Origin: Chamaecyparis obtusa
Lineage: Eukaryota > Streptophyta > Pinopsida > Cupressales > Cupressaceae
Direction: 5' to 3'
Length of the DNA: 64,000 bases
NCBI GenBank assembly: GCA_027943335.1
Contig: BSBK01005650.1
Span: 874,001-938,000, forward strand
A program made the position numbers and the translations under genes. The notes below the pieces were generated by a model. That model was not told the origin of the DNA, ran no database searches, and worked only from the letters and a program-made list of their open reading frames with translations. Position 1 is the stretch's first letter. Each line of letters opens with the position of its first letter. Below are positions 23,047 through 33,681 of the stretch, in pieces.

Positions 23047-24292
23047 TATTGGATATTGCTAATGCATGGGGAGGTGATTGAGACATTTAATATGTTTAAT
23101 CCCTACATTACTGAATGGAAACTCATACTGTTGTCATTTGTGCTTTGTCACTGATGTCAAAATATGTTTTTTTGAGGAAATCAGACTAGTAATCACAGTG
23201 TATGGATGTTTCAGATGCTACGAAGATAGATGACAATTCAAAAGGATGTGATCTTATATCCAAGATCGCATCATGTAATGTTTCATATTGAATGAGTTAC
23301 AGATGTTTTTGTGAAGACTGGTCACTAACTGTGATAGTGAGAAATGAAAAAGTTAGTCTCTGAGTTTTATGTATAGATTTTTGGTGATGCAGAATCAGTG
23401 CATGCAAACTTCAAGGATGAAAGATAGAGTATTGAGGAATGTTCTATGAACTACACAAGGTATGGAATGCAGGATGATGTTAGTTGAGGCGTGCACTCTG
23501 GAAGGTGATCTATTTGGAAGCTAACTAGAGAGATGTAGCATGTATGATGATTGACAAACTTGAATTAAGGATGTCGGTCCTTAATTGTTGTAATGTAATC
23601 ATTGTAGACTTGTCCTAGATACCGTGTGTATCTTAGCAAGTGTTTATGTAATTTTTTGTAATTAAGAAATCCTTATGGGCCGCCCTATTTATAAGAATTG
23701 TAACAAGGTATAAATGAAAGGTCTTTTCTTTTGAAAAGTGTGAAAAAAAGAAGATGATATAGAGAGGTTGTGAAAGCTGTGAGCTTGTATCTACTATATG
23801 TAAAGCAGAGGTTTATTGGTGGACTTCATTGGAACTGATCAAGAAAAGAAAGTTGCTGCCAAACAGTTCAAAAGATTGTGTATTTCTTCATATACACTTG
23901 TGGTGTGAACAATGAGTTCTGAAGGTGGACTTAACCTTCTTTGGGCAGTGAGCATTGGGCAGTGAGCCCTCCCTTTTGTTCTTGACTCCTAACGAGGTCT
24001 ATCCTCTAACAAGGACTATGTAATGTAATAATTCAATAAGCTCCTAATAGGGCTATATCTTCTAACAAGGATAACTATACTCTTAGTACATCATTTGTGG
24101 GTGCTAATTCCCACCGGGGTTTTTACCTTTAATAAGGTTTCCTTGAGACCAAAATATTGTGTTATTGTGTTGGCATTCATTGTGTTCATTGGATCTGATA
24201 TTATGGTGCTTAAAGTTTAAAGTTTAGTAATTTGTTATACAACTGATTCACCCCTCCCCTCTAAGTTGTATTGTGGAATGTTATTCCTAACA
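23047..24292 (+). repeat. 5' LTR of copia-3
   Basis: 1246 bp. It matches 38630-39873 with roughly one difference in ten over the first 220 bases compared by eye. It ends with the GATTCACCCC...CCTAACA block directly before the primer site. Confidence 0.9.
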
Positions 24293-24294
24293 AT

Positions 24295-24306
24295 TGGTAT
24301 CAGAGC
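24295..24306 (+). other. Primer binding site of copia-3
   Basis: TGGTATCAGAGC, a perfect initiator-tRNA-Met site, two bases after the LTR. Confidence 0.92.
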
Positions 24307-24353
24307 ATGTGGTCCTTAGAGAGAAAGGTTAACAACTTGAGGTGATCTTGGAG

Positions 24354-25330
24354 ATGGCATTCTATAGGAAGGATAGTCCAAAGTTTGATCATGAAAACTT
24401 TGACAATTGGAAGAACAAGATGTGAACTCACCTATTCTACTTGGGGATCAACTATTGGTTGATAACAAGGAACAAGATAGCTATAAAGACTGATGATGAA
24501 TTGACAACTACTACTGAGGATGAAAAGAAGATATTTTTCACTAAACATGATCACAAGAGAAGCTTTGATCAACACACTCTCTGAAGGATATTTTACTGAA
24601 GTTAAAGACTTGGATTCGGCTTTTCAAATTTGGGAAAGATTAGAAGCACTATATGAAGGAGACAAGTATACCAAACACACAAAGTTACAAAACTGGAAGA
24701 CAAAGATGAAGAAGCTGCAAATGAATGAGGATGGAAGCATTAGGGGCTATGTTCAAAGGGTTATAGAAGTTGTAGTTGGAATCAAAAATTATGGAGGTAC
24801 TTATGATGAAGAAGAAGTTATTGCAAAGATCCTCAGATCACTAACACTTGCTTACAAGTTCAAGGCTATGTCTATTGAATAAACTATACCTTTGACTCTG
24901 AACTTTAGCAGAGAGATGTTGATTGCAAAGCTAACTACTTTTGAAGCTGCGAAATTAGGAGAAGTTGTACCTAAAGTTGAATATGCATTTAAGGCATCAT
25001 CACAAAAGAAATTATCTACACTTCCGAGCACCATAAAATAAGACCTAAAAGAAGAGCTTGGTGAATATGCTAAGGAATGGGAACAAATAATGACTAAAGA
25101 AAGGAAGATGGATGAAATTGTTGCATTGATTGCTAGAAGAGAAAAAAGAGGTAAGGGCAAGTTTGAAGGCAAGTTACCCTTAAAATGTTTTTCATGCAAC
25201 AAGGTAGGTCATTTTGCATCTAGATGTCCTACAAGAGTTTCTAAGTACAAACCTAATTATGAAAAGATTAAAAGGGGTGGAAAATGTTATGATGCTAGTG
25301 AAGGAATCTTTGATGATGATGATTTAGATT
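24354..25330 (+). pseudogene. copia-3 gag with CCHC knuckle
   Basis: It opens MAFYRKDSPKFDHENFDNWK at 24354, a usual copia-gag start. The UBN2-type core lies at about 24595-24880 (FQIWERLEALYEGDKYTKHT, KLQNWKTKMKKLQM). CFSCNKVGHFASRC at about 25186-25230 is a complete CX2CX4HX4C knuckle. Stops at about 24424, 24882 and 25038, plus a frameshift near 24540, divide it. Confidence 0.88.
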
Positions 25331-25800
25331 ATGAAGAGATTGGATTTTATGCTATTAGAGATGAACCCGTACATGAAGAAAAAGCTTTAGTATCTCATGT
25401 TGACAAGAAAACTGAATGGATAATTGACAATGGTTGTTCTCATCATATGACTGGTGATAAGAACAAGTTTGTCAAATTAGTAAAGTATTATGGAGGTGTT
25501 GTGAGGTTTGGGGACAATCTCCCTAAATCTATCAGAGGAGTAGGATCCATCACTCTGGATGGAAAGACTAAGACAAACAATGCACTTCTTGTGGAAGGAC
25601 TGAAACATAATCTATTGAGTGTTGGACAATTAATGGATAAAGAATTTCAGTTAAGTTTTGTTAATGGTAAATGTTTTATTAGAAGTAAGGAAGGAAAATT
25701 AATTTCTACCAGTTCAAAATCTAGAGGTAATGTATTTGAACTAAACACATCTGTAGCCTCTTGTTTTGTTGCCAAGGTAGATGACAGTTAGTTATGGCAT
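25331..25800 (+). pseudogene. copia-3 protease
   Basis: WIIDNGCSHHMTGD (about 25418-25460) is the copia protease active site with Asn replacing Ser in the D-S-G triplet; the catalytic Asp remains. The open frame 25090-25791 covers knuckle, protease and LVEGLKHNLLSVGQL, and ends at a TAG just before the zinc domain. The substitution is an AGT-to-AAT transition like others in this window. Confidence 0.85.
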
Positions 25801-26660
25801 AGGAGATTTTGTCATGTTAATTTTGATAACATTGTGAAGGAAAGTATGACTAATGCTGTAAGAGACCTACCAAAGATTGTGAAGCCATCTAACACTGTAT
25901 GCAGAGAATGTGTTATGGGAAAGTAAACTAGAAGCAGTTACAAAAGAAAAGCATACACATCAAAAGGAAAGTTGGATCTGATACATACAGATCTGTGTGG
26001 ACCTACAAGAACAAAGTCATACTATGGTGAAAGGTGTTTTATACTCTTTGTTGATGACTTTTATAGAATGATGTGGGTTACTTATTTAAGAGAGAAATTA
26101 GAAGCATTTGATAAATTCAAGTTGTTCAAAGCAAAAGTAGAGAATGAATCAAGTTTAAAGATCAAGTGCTTAAGGTTAGATAGAGGTGGAGAGTTTACTT
26201 CAGACTTATTCAATTCATACTACAAAGAGCATGTGATAAAGAGACAAACATCTGCTCCTAGGACTTCACAATAGAATGGGATAGCAGAGTGAAGAAACAA
26301 GACTATACTTGATGCTACTAGGACAATGTTGATCGAAGGAAATGTATCTCATGTACATTGGAGAGAGGCTGTTGGAACTTCAGTGTATACATTGAACATA
26401 ATTCAAATCATAGAAGGTACAAGTAAGACTCCCTATGAATTATGGTTTGATCATACTCCTACTGTAAAATATTTAAGAATATTTGGTAGTAAGTGTTATA
26501 TCAAGAGAGATGATGAAATAGGGAAGTATGATGCTAGAAGTGATGAAGGAATTTTCCTTGGTTACTCTATTAAAAGAAAGGTTTACAAATGTTTCAATCT
26601 GAGATTGAGGAAGATGCTTGAAAGTAACAATGTAAGAATAGATGTGAAATTGTAGATACA
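25801..26660 (+). pseudogene. copia-3 integrase
   Basis: The zinc domain (HRRFCHVNFDNI, CRECVMGK) is followed by the catalytic core: Asp in LIHTDLCGP (about 25975-26000), Asp in KCLRLDRGGEF (about 26165-26195) and Glu in NGIAE (about 26275-26290). Two stops, where the family has Gln (CAG to TAG) and Arg (CGA to TGA), flank the NGIAE motif. EGIFLGYSIKRKVYKCFN follows. The catalytic triad is intact; only nonsense changes disable it. Confidence 0.88.
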
Positions 26661-26939
26661 AGAAAGAATGTATGACAATAATCAAATTGTAGAGATAAAA
26701 GAAACTACTACTGCTACATAAGGAGAAGAACTTGTTGAGGAAGAAAGTGAAAAAGAGGCTTGTGATGCTAGCACAAGTAAAGCTACCGAGACTCCTAAAA
26801 CACTGAGGTATGTAAAAAATAACCATCCTAAAAATCAAATTATTGGAAATACTAGTCAGGGAGTGCTAACTAGATCTAAAGTTAGAGGAGAAATTTGTTT
26901 GATTTCTCAAGTTGAACCAAGAACTACAGATGAAGCATT

Positions 26940-27084
26940 TAAAGATGAATCTTGAATAAAAGATATGAAAGAAGAATTGGATCAGATAAAGAAGAATAAT
27001 ACTTGGGAATTGGTTCCTAGACCTAAAAATAAAAATGTAATAGGAACAAAATGGGTTTTTAGAAACAAAATGGATGAAGAAGGA
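26940..27084 (+). pseudogene. copia-3 RT, N-terminal piece
   Basis: MKEELDQIKKNNTWELVPRP through IGTKWVFRNKMDEEG is the standard start of copia RT. It stops at 27084, where the TIR element begins. Its continuation ([16 protein letters not shown]) is found at 36988, as comparison with the uninterrupted copia-2 RT shows. Confidence 0.88.
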
Positions 27085-27113
27085 GGGTATGTGCAAGATC
27101 ATGAGGGGCCAAA
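27085..27113 (+). repeat. Left terminal inverted repeat
   Basis: Starts GGGTATGTGCAAGATCATGA. It pairs with 36955-36983. The following 27125-27140 (AAGTGGCAATG) pairs again with AAGTGGCGATG inside the right end. Confidence 0.85.
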
Positions 27114-28002
27114 CTATGCCCTTAAGTGGCAATGAAAAATCAGCAAATCAGGGTTAGTCAACTTGACATGAAAATTTCAACTAGCTATCAACCTAATATC
27201 AAAAAGTTGTAAGAATAGAATCTGTAGAAAATTGAATGTAGTTTCTAAACTACTAGGCCTTTTTTGAAAAAAAGTTAGCATGATTGGTGAAAAGTATATA
27301 TTTCAATGCAGTAGTACAAAAATTTCTAGAAAAAAATAAGAAGTAGGTGTATGTCTGACCACCTTAATCATAATCAAATGATAATATTTTATTATAAGAT
27401 TTTATATATAAGTAGTAGACTCATGCTTGGATGTGATGCATATTTTTTTGTAATTTTATTCCAAAAAAATAATTAATTATGAATTTTCTGCTACAACATT
27501 TTCAGAATAAAAAAACTCCCATGTTTGACCACCTTAACTCATTCAAAACTTTACAAAATTCAATTTTTTTTTCCTTATAGTAGGCGAAGCATAGAATGTG
27601 ACACATTTTTTAGATTTCAAAAATGTTATACCGTCTGAAAGTTATAGTCATTTTTCAATTAGTATATAAATCAACACTTTAGAGGTAACTCAATTAGAAA
27701 ATAACTAATAATTACTTACTGAATTCAAAATTTGATAGTAATTATATCGATAGAAAGCTGATAATCTCCAAAAAGATACCCTTTTCATTTCATCAAATTC
27801 GGGTGAAAAAAAAGTCGTCAGCTACATGGTCGAAGTTTGGAACTCAGAGAAACAGGGGAAAAACATGTTTTTGAGACATTTCAATAGTTGACCATGTAGG
27901 TTTGGTGCACAAAGCAATACCGAGCCTAATTAGGTACCCAAAAATGCTGGCAGAATTTTGATTTTTCACTTTTCCCTCCCCTTTCTTTCTCCATCCTTCA
28001 TA
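27114..28002. other. Left arm of the TIR element, noncoding
   Basis: AT-rich, no ORF. The segment at about 27900-27950 (CCTAATTAGGTACCCAAAAAT) is an inverted copy of about 36815-36860 in the right arm, a second inverted pair well inside the ends. Confidence 0.55.
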
Positions 28003-28145
28003 TGATATATTATATATAAAAAACTATATATTAGATATATATTATATAATATACATTTTACATTAAATATTATTTAATATATATTAATATTAAATGTTAC
28101 ATTATATAATATTTTATTTATATAATATATTAATATGTATTTTAC
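28003..28145. repeat. AT-rich simple-sequence tract
   Basis: About 140 bp almost only A and T, made of ATATTA/TATAT units. Confidence 0.8.
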
Positions 28146-28251
28146 AACTATGTACGAAAGGTTGGAAGATTGCAGAAAAATCATGGATGGCCATTGAAAG
28201 AAGCAAAGGAAATCAATTAGCCATTTAAAAAATTCATGGGAGGCCATTGAG

Positions 28252-28276
28252 GAAGAGAGAGAGTGAGAAGGTCAAA

Positions 28277-28369
<93 letters not shown>

Positions 28370-28498
28370 GGAGAGAGTAGTAGAGAGAGAGAAGGGGAAG
28401 GGGAGAGAGTAGGAGAGATAGAGAGAAGGGGAAGGGGAGAGAGTAGGAGAGATAGAGAGAAGGGGAAGGGGAGAGAGTAGGAGAGAGAGAAGGGGAAG

Positions 28499-28557
<59 letters not shown>

Positions 28558-28873
28558 GGAGAGAGTAGTAGAGAGAGAGAAGGGGAAGGGGAGAGAGTAG
28601 TAGAGAGAGAGAAGGGGAAGGGGAGAGAGTAGGAGAGATAGAGAGAAGGGGAAGGGGAGAGAGTAGGAGAGATAGAGAGAAGGGGAAGGGGAGATAGTAG
28701 GAGAGAGAGAGAAGGGGAAGGAGAGAGAGTAGGAGAGAGAGAGAAGGGGAAGGAGAGAGAGAAGGGGAAGGAGAGAGTAGGAGAGAGAGAGAGAGAGAGA
28801 AGGGGAAGGGGAGAGAGTAGGAGAGAGAGAAGGGGAAGGAGAGAGAGTAGGAGAGAGAAGGGGAAGGAGAGAG

Positions 28874-28951
<78 letters not shown>

Positions 28952-29047
28952 GGAAGGGGATAGAGTAGGAGAGAGAGAGAAGGGGAAGGGGATAGAGTAG
29001 GAGAGAGAGAGAAGGGGAAGGGGAGAGAGTACGAGAGAGAGAAGGGG
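28252..29047. repeat. Compound (GA)n microsatellite and AGGGGAAGGGGAGAGAGTAG minisatellite
   Basis: About 800 bp of pure purine on the plus strand. Runs of (GA)n at about 28280-28365, 28500-28555 and 28873-28948 alternate with repeats of an AGGGGAAGGGGAGAGAGTAG-type unit of about 35 bp. Long Leu/Ser frames on the other strand are only the repeat translated. Confidence 0.95.
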
Positions 29048-29945
29048 AAGGATAACCAATTCATTACAATATTAATCAGTAAGGAGCAAGGCAAACTTAA
29101 ATAATATCATAACATGCATTAGAAATCCAAATTCTAATTACTTGAGTTTTAAGCAAAGTGAGTAAGGTCCTGGATAGGGACATTACAGATCCACACATTT
29201 TTCAGTAGATACCTCCAAGAATCCACATACATGGGAGTAGGTTTGAAGTAAGACTAAGATTTTTTATCAATTCAAAAATATTACTGTGTTGTACTTTTGA
29301 TTAACATCCAATGATTGGATGTGAAATTCACAAATTTGATTATATTACCACTGGTTCTATTTCAAATTCTAGAAAAAATGTATATTTGACATATGTTCAT
29401 AAATTTCAGTCAACACCATTTTAAAATAACACATCAGTTTATTTTTACACATTAAGAATATCATCAATAGAAATTGAACTGAAATTGACATAGGTCATAG
29501 GAAATAAATGCCCCAGCTATTTGTTGTCTTCTACATTTTGAGTTTCTTATTACAATCAGGAGAAGAATATTACTCTCCAAATGGTTTTGGATAGTAACAT
29601 TTGTACTTCCTCTTTACAAATATTTCTTCCCTCATCTTGCTACCTATTGATACCGACAAAGTGAATCTAGGCATTTCTACCATGTAATGGGAGAAAAATG
29701 GTTTCCTAATTGATATTTGTCTAAATAATACATGCAAGAACCTTTTCTTTGATATTACTCACTAACCCTTTACAACATAAAATGTTTACAAAAACTAGCA
29801 TGTACTTGCATGAGGACATTATATATTACAGAAATCCTACAAAGAAGCAGCTATCAAGCCGCTCAAAAAGTAGTAACTGATAGCAAGTGGGATAATGCAA
29901 ATGGTTTAATAAAACACTATCTACTTTACTCAAGCAACATTTGGT
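29048..29945. other. Noncoding stretch
   Basis: AT-rich, without ORF or repeat that I recognise. Confidence 0.4.
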
Positions 29946-30920
29946 TCATCTGCTCGACTGGGGCATGTTTGGGGACATACAGTCTCCATTTAAACTCAAC
30001 TCTCTGGAAGTAGTTATATTTTTTAGTGGAGGAGATACACCCATTGGATCTGCAATAACTTTATGCTCACTGGAATTTCCATTTCTCTTCAATTGGGATA
30101 CTCTTTCCAAAATTGCATCTACCCTTTTACCAATTTGGGAAATCAATGGATCTATTTGTGGACCTCCAAGGTGTTGGTCACCTAAATGAGAACCTTGAGA
30201 TGAATCAGGAAATTCTCTATGAAAGAGGTCAATACCTTGAGAAGCTCTCCACTTGTCAGCTGAATTAATACATTGGAGCATAGATGGGTTCCTTTTGTTG
30301 TAAAATGAGGAGTGAGACTGCCTTGCCAAAGGTGGCAATGAACTTACATTTAAGGGATAATGCCCAACATGAGTAACCTAGTTTCCCAAGTCCCGTAAAT
30401 GCAAGGCCATTGATGAATAGGCAGTTATAATAGAAATATTTGTTGTAAAATGAGGAGTGAGACTGCCTTGCCAAAGGTGGCAATGAACTTACATTTGAGG
30501 GATAATGCCCAACATGAGTAACCTAGTTTCCCAAGTCTCGTAAATGCAAGGCCATTGACAAATAGGCATTTATAATAGAAATATTTGTGGTGCTAGAATG
30601 AAGTGCATGACCAAATTCTTTGCCTGCTAATGAACCAATTTGAGGCTTCATTTCACATTGCTCTATGGATAATTCCACAACACTTGTTACTTCTCTATCT
30701 TAATTTTTTTGTGTCAGTGTACATGTGCATTGGAGAGCTTCTATCACTACTTGAGCTACTAGCAGATGGGGAGTACTCATCATCATCATGTGACATAGGC
30801 TCACACGCATATCTTACTTCTTTCCTTTTCCACTTTTCCTTCCTAGCTCTTCCTACTTATCGGTAACTTCTATCATGGGTCCAAGAAGCTCTCCCCACTC
30901 TTTCCCATTAATATGCAAAT
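29946..30920 (-). pseudogene. Decayed gene fragment of unknown function
   Basis: A minus-strand reading can be followed from about 30900 (KEKWKRKEVRYACEPM, then an acidic/Ser run HDDDEYSPSASSSSSD) through a frameshift at about 30705 to EVTSVVELSIEQCEMKPQIG, HALHLRDLGN-like sequence, and the 130-codon open end 29946-30338 (IGKRVDAILERVSQLKRNG). It looks like a basic, serine-rich protein with a helical C-terminus. A 145-bp tandem duplication falls inside it. I do not recognise the family. It may be a captured host gene piece, like the BES1 fragment 300 bp away on the other strand. Confidence 0.4.
30296..30585. repeat. 145-bp tandem duplication
   Basis: 30296-30440 and 30441-30585 are near-identical (TTGTTGTAAAATGAGGAG ...). 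Because 145 is not a multiple of three, the duplication itself breaks the minus-strand frame. Confidence 0.9.
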
Positions 30921-31117
30921 ATTTTTGTCCATAACAATATTTTCTGCATATATTATGATATTGATCCGATTTGATGCACCTTCGCTATTTGATCCATAAT
31001 TCCCTTTCATTTCACTTGCTTTGCTCATTTTTCATGTCATAGGCCATGATTTGATAGCGGGTATGACCTTGGTACTGCTGACGTTAATGATAAATTTTAC
31101 CTTTTAAAGCTATTAAT

Positions 31118-31240
31118 TTTTTGTCATTTTTCCTGTATGATGCTTTTGTATATGAATTGTGGATATTCTCTAGGAAAATTTTCATTTTTTCCTGTAGGAT
31201 GCCTTTGTATACAAATTTTGGAGAATCTATGTTAAAGAGT
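31118..31240. repeat. Imperfect about 65-bp direct repeat
   Basis: CATTTTTCCTGTATGATGCT... at 31118 and CATTTTTTCCTGTAGGATGC... at 31183. It lies directly upstream of the BES1-type fragment. Confidence 0.6.
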
Positions 31241-31248
31241 AGGTAAGG

Positions 31249-31455
31249 ATGGCTAAGCTGAGTGTAGCAGAGAGGGAGAGGACTAAATTGAGAGAGCGGA
31301 GGTGAAGAGCGATAAGGACAAAAATATTTCAAGGCTAGCAGAAATATGGAAATTATAATCTTCCTCCCATAGTAGACATTAATGAAGTTCTTTGTTCCTT
31401 AGCAGAGGAAGCCATTTGGATTGTTGAAGCTGACGATACTACATACAGAAATGCG
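31249..31455 (+). pseudogene. BES1/BZR1-type DNA-binding domain fragment
   Basis: One frame of 69 codons from the ATG at 31249 reads as the N-terminal domain of BES1/BZR1 transcription factors (also found in BZR1-type beta-amylases): AERERTKLRERR, then [46 protein letters not shown]. Only two stops interrupt it, TGA in the basic region where Arg is expected and TAG after IFQG. The frame ends at GCG followed by GTATGT, a good splice donor; in this family an intron after the TTYR motif would fit. No downstream BZR1 exon is seen. It lies inside a transposon, so capture of a host exon is the simplest explanation. In plants these proteins bind E-box/BRRE promoters in brassinosteroid signalling. 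Confidence 0.82.
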
Positions 31456-31664
31456 GTATGTATTTTTGGCCTAAATTTTATTTTTCATTTCTTTTAGGTC
31501 TTTAAAGGTGGTCAGCTAAATCTTTGTATTAAATATTAGGGAATGCATGAAAATAATATGATTTTGAGCATGAGCATGAGTCCCTATAGGGGCATAGTTG
31601 TGCCTTTTACAGGTGCTGTAAACCCTAGCTATGCAAAAATGGAGGCTTTCAAGAATAGTTCACT

Positions 31665-31712
31665 AGAGGCAGAGAGAGAGAGGGAGAGAGGGAGAGGGAG
31701 AGAGAGAGAGAG
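31665..31712. repeat. GA-rich purine tract
   Basis: Short (GA)n/GGGAGA run immediately before the 160-bp satellite array. Confidence 0.85.
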
Positions 31713-33137
31713 ACCCCTATGAAGTACTATGGACCCCTATGAAGTCCCCATGACCCCTAAGGACACGTTGGAACCCTCAAGTGTGTCCTAAGGGGTCCTA
31801 CGACCCCTTTGGACACACTTGAGCATTCAAATGTGTCAAAAGGGGTCATGGAGACTTCCTAGAGGTCCTAGTGCACCTTATAATGCGTTAGGACCCCTAA
31901 GAAGTCCCCATGACCCCTATGGACACATTGGAATGCTCAAGTGTGTCTTAAGGGGTCCTACGACCCCTTCAGACACACTTGAGCATTCAAATGTGTCAGA
32001 AGGGGTCATGGGGACTTCCTAGGGGTCCTAGTACACCTTATCACACGTTAGGATTCCTAGGAAGTCCACATGACCCCTATGGATACATTAGAATGCTCAA
32101 GTGTGTCTTAAGGGGTCCTACAACCCCTTTAGACACACTTGAGCATTCAAATGTGTCAAATAGGGTCATGGGGACTTCCTAGGGGTCCTAGTACACCTTA
32201 TCATGTGTTAGGACCCCTAGGAAGTCCGCATGACCCCTATGGACACATTGGAATTCTCAAGTGTGTCTTAAGGGGTCCTACGACTCCTTCGGACACACTT
32301 GAGCATTCAAATGTGTCAAATGGGGTCATGGGGACTTCCTAGGGGTCCTAGTATACCTTATCATGTGTTAGGACCCCTAGGAAGTCTGCATGACCCCTAT
32401 GTACACATTAGACACATCAAGTGTGTCTTAAGGGGTCCTACGACCCCTTTGGACACACTTGAGCATTAAAATGTGTCAAAAGGGGTCATGGAGACTTCCT
32501 AGGGGTCCTAGTACACCTTATCACATGTTAGGACCCCTAGGAAGTTTGCATGACCCCTATGGACACATTAGAATGCTCAAGTGTGTCTTAAGGGGTCCTA
32601 CGACCCCTTTGGACACACTTGAGCATTCAAATGTGTCAGAAGGGGTCATGGGGACTTCTTAGGGGTCCTAGTACACCTTATCACATGTTAGGACCCCTAA
32701 GAAGTTTGCATGACCCCTATGGACACATTATAATGTTCAAGTGTGTCTTAAGGGGTCCTACAAACCCTTCAGACACACTTGAGCATTCAAATGTGTCAAA
32801 AGGGGTCATGGGGACTTCCTAGGGGTTTTAGTACGCCTTATCACACATTAAGACCTCTAGGAAGTCCCCATGACCCCTATGGACACATTGGAATGCTCAA
32901 GTGTGTCTTAAGGGGTCCTACGACCCCTTCAGACACACTTGAGCATTCAAATGTGATAGAAGGGGTCATGGGGACTTCCTAGGGGTCCTAGTACACCTTA
33001 TCATGTGTTAGGACCCCTAGGAAGTCCTCATGACCCCTATGGACACATTGGAATGCTCAAGTGTGTCTTAAGGGGTCCTACGACCCCTTCAAACACACTT
33101 GAGCATTCAAATGTGTCAGAAGGGGTCATGGGGACTT
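31711..33137. repeat. 160-bp satellite array, about 8.9 units, each two hairpins
   Basis: The landmark GAGCATTCAAATGTG recurs at 31821, 31981, 32141, 32301, 32461, 32621, 32781, 32941 and 33101, a strict 160-bp period. Each unit holds two back-to-back inverted repeats. The first is AGGGGTCATGGGGACTTCCT..., for example 32961-32990, against 33009-33038 with an 18-bp loop. The second is a longer imperfect palindrome centred on GGGGTCCTACGACCCC, for example 33032-33128. Almost the whole unit is thus self-complementary. The recurring 67-codon ORFs are artefacts, since 160 is not a multiple of three. Confidence 0.93.
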
Positions 33138-33254
33138 ATTCAATATAGTCAGACCACTGACATTAGAAGGAGTCTGTAGAAAAATCCTATGCTGAATACT
33201 TTCAAGAGGACTTGGGTTGAAACTGTCTGTCATCAAATCAACTGTGCAGGTATT

Positions 33255-33465
33255 TTTTTGAATACATTATATATATATAATACATTATATACATTAGTAT
33301 ATATATTATATACATTAATATATAATACATTATATATATTATATACATTAGTATATAATACATTAATATATATGTATAATATTATATATATATATATATT
33401 ATATACATTAGTATATAATACATTAATACATATAATACATTAGTATATATTATATACCCCATTTT
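33255..33465. repeat. AT-rich minisatellite
   Basis: About 200 bp of ATACATTATATA / ATACATTAGTATATA units. It follows the satellite array and mirrors the AT tract at 28003-28145 on the other side of the repeat block. Confidence 0.85.
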
Positions 33466-33681
33466 ATATGTAAAAGTTCAATTTTTTAATTTTCTCCCGC
33501 CCTTTTTTTCATCTACCTGGAAATATTGGGTACCCAATTTTTGATTGGTCATATTTGACCAAAATATTCCCTGTCCCCACAAACCAAAGAAGCACGAGAT
33601 TTCAGACTTTTTCACGGGTTGCAAGAAATTTTTTTTGATTTGGGGCCCATTTTTTGTATTTTGTCAACTTGTGGTCTCACT

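Noticed and set aside
28217..29094. Two open frames of 280-286 codons, minus strand, Leu/Ser/Pro rich
   Set aside because: They are translations of the (GA)n block; every frame of such a repeat is open.
31819..32982. Series of near-identical 67-codon ORFs
   Set aside because: They recur because the 160-bp satellite recurs; the period is not a multiple of three, so no continuous repeat protein is possible.
31711..33137. CRISPR-like regular repeats
   Set aside because: No unique spacers: the whole 160-bp unit is repeated, and the context is a plant transposon.
33189..33443. 84-codon Tyr/Leu/Ile-rich ORF
   Set aside because: Translation of the AT-rich minisatellite.
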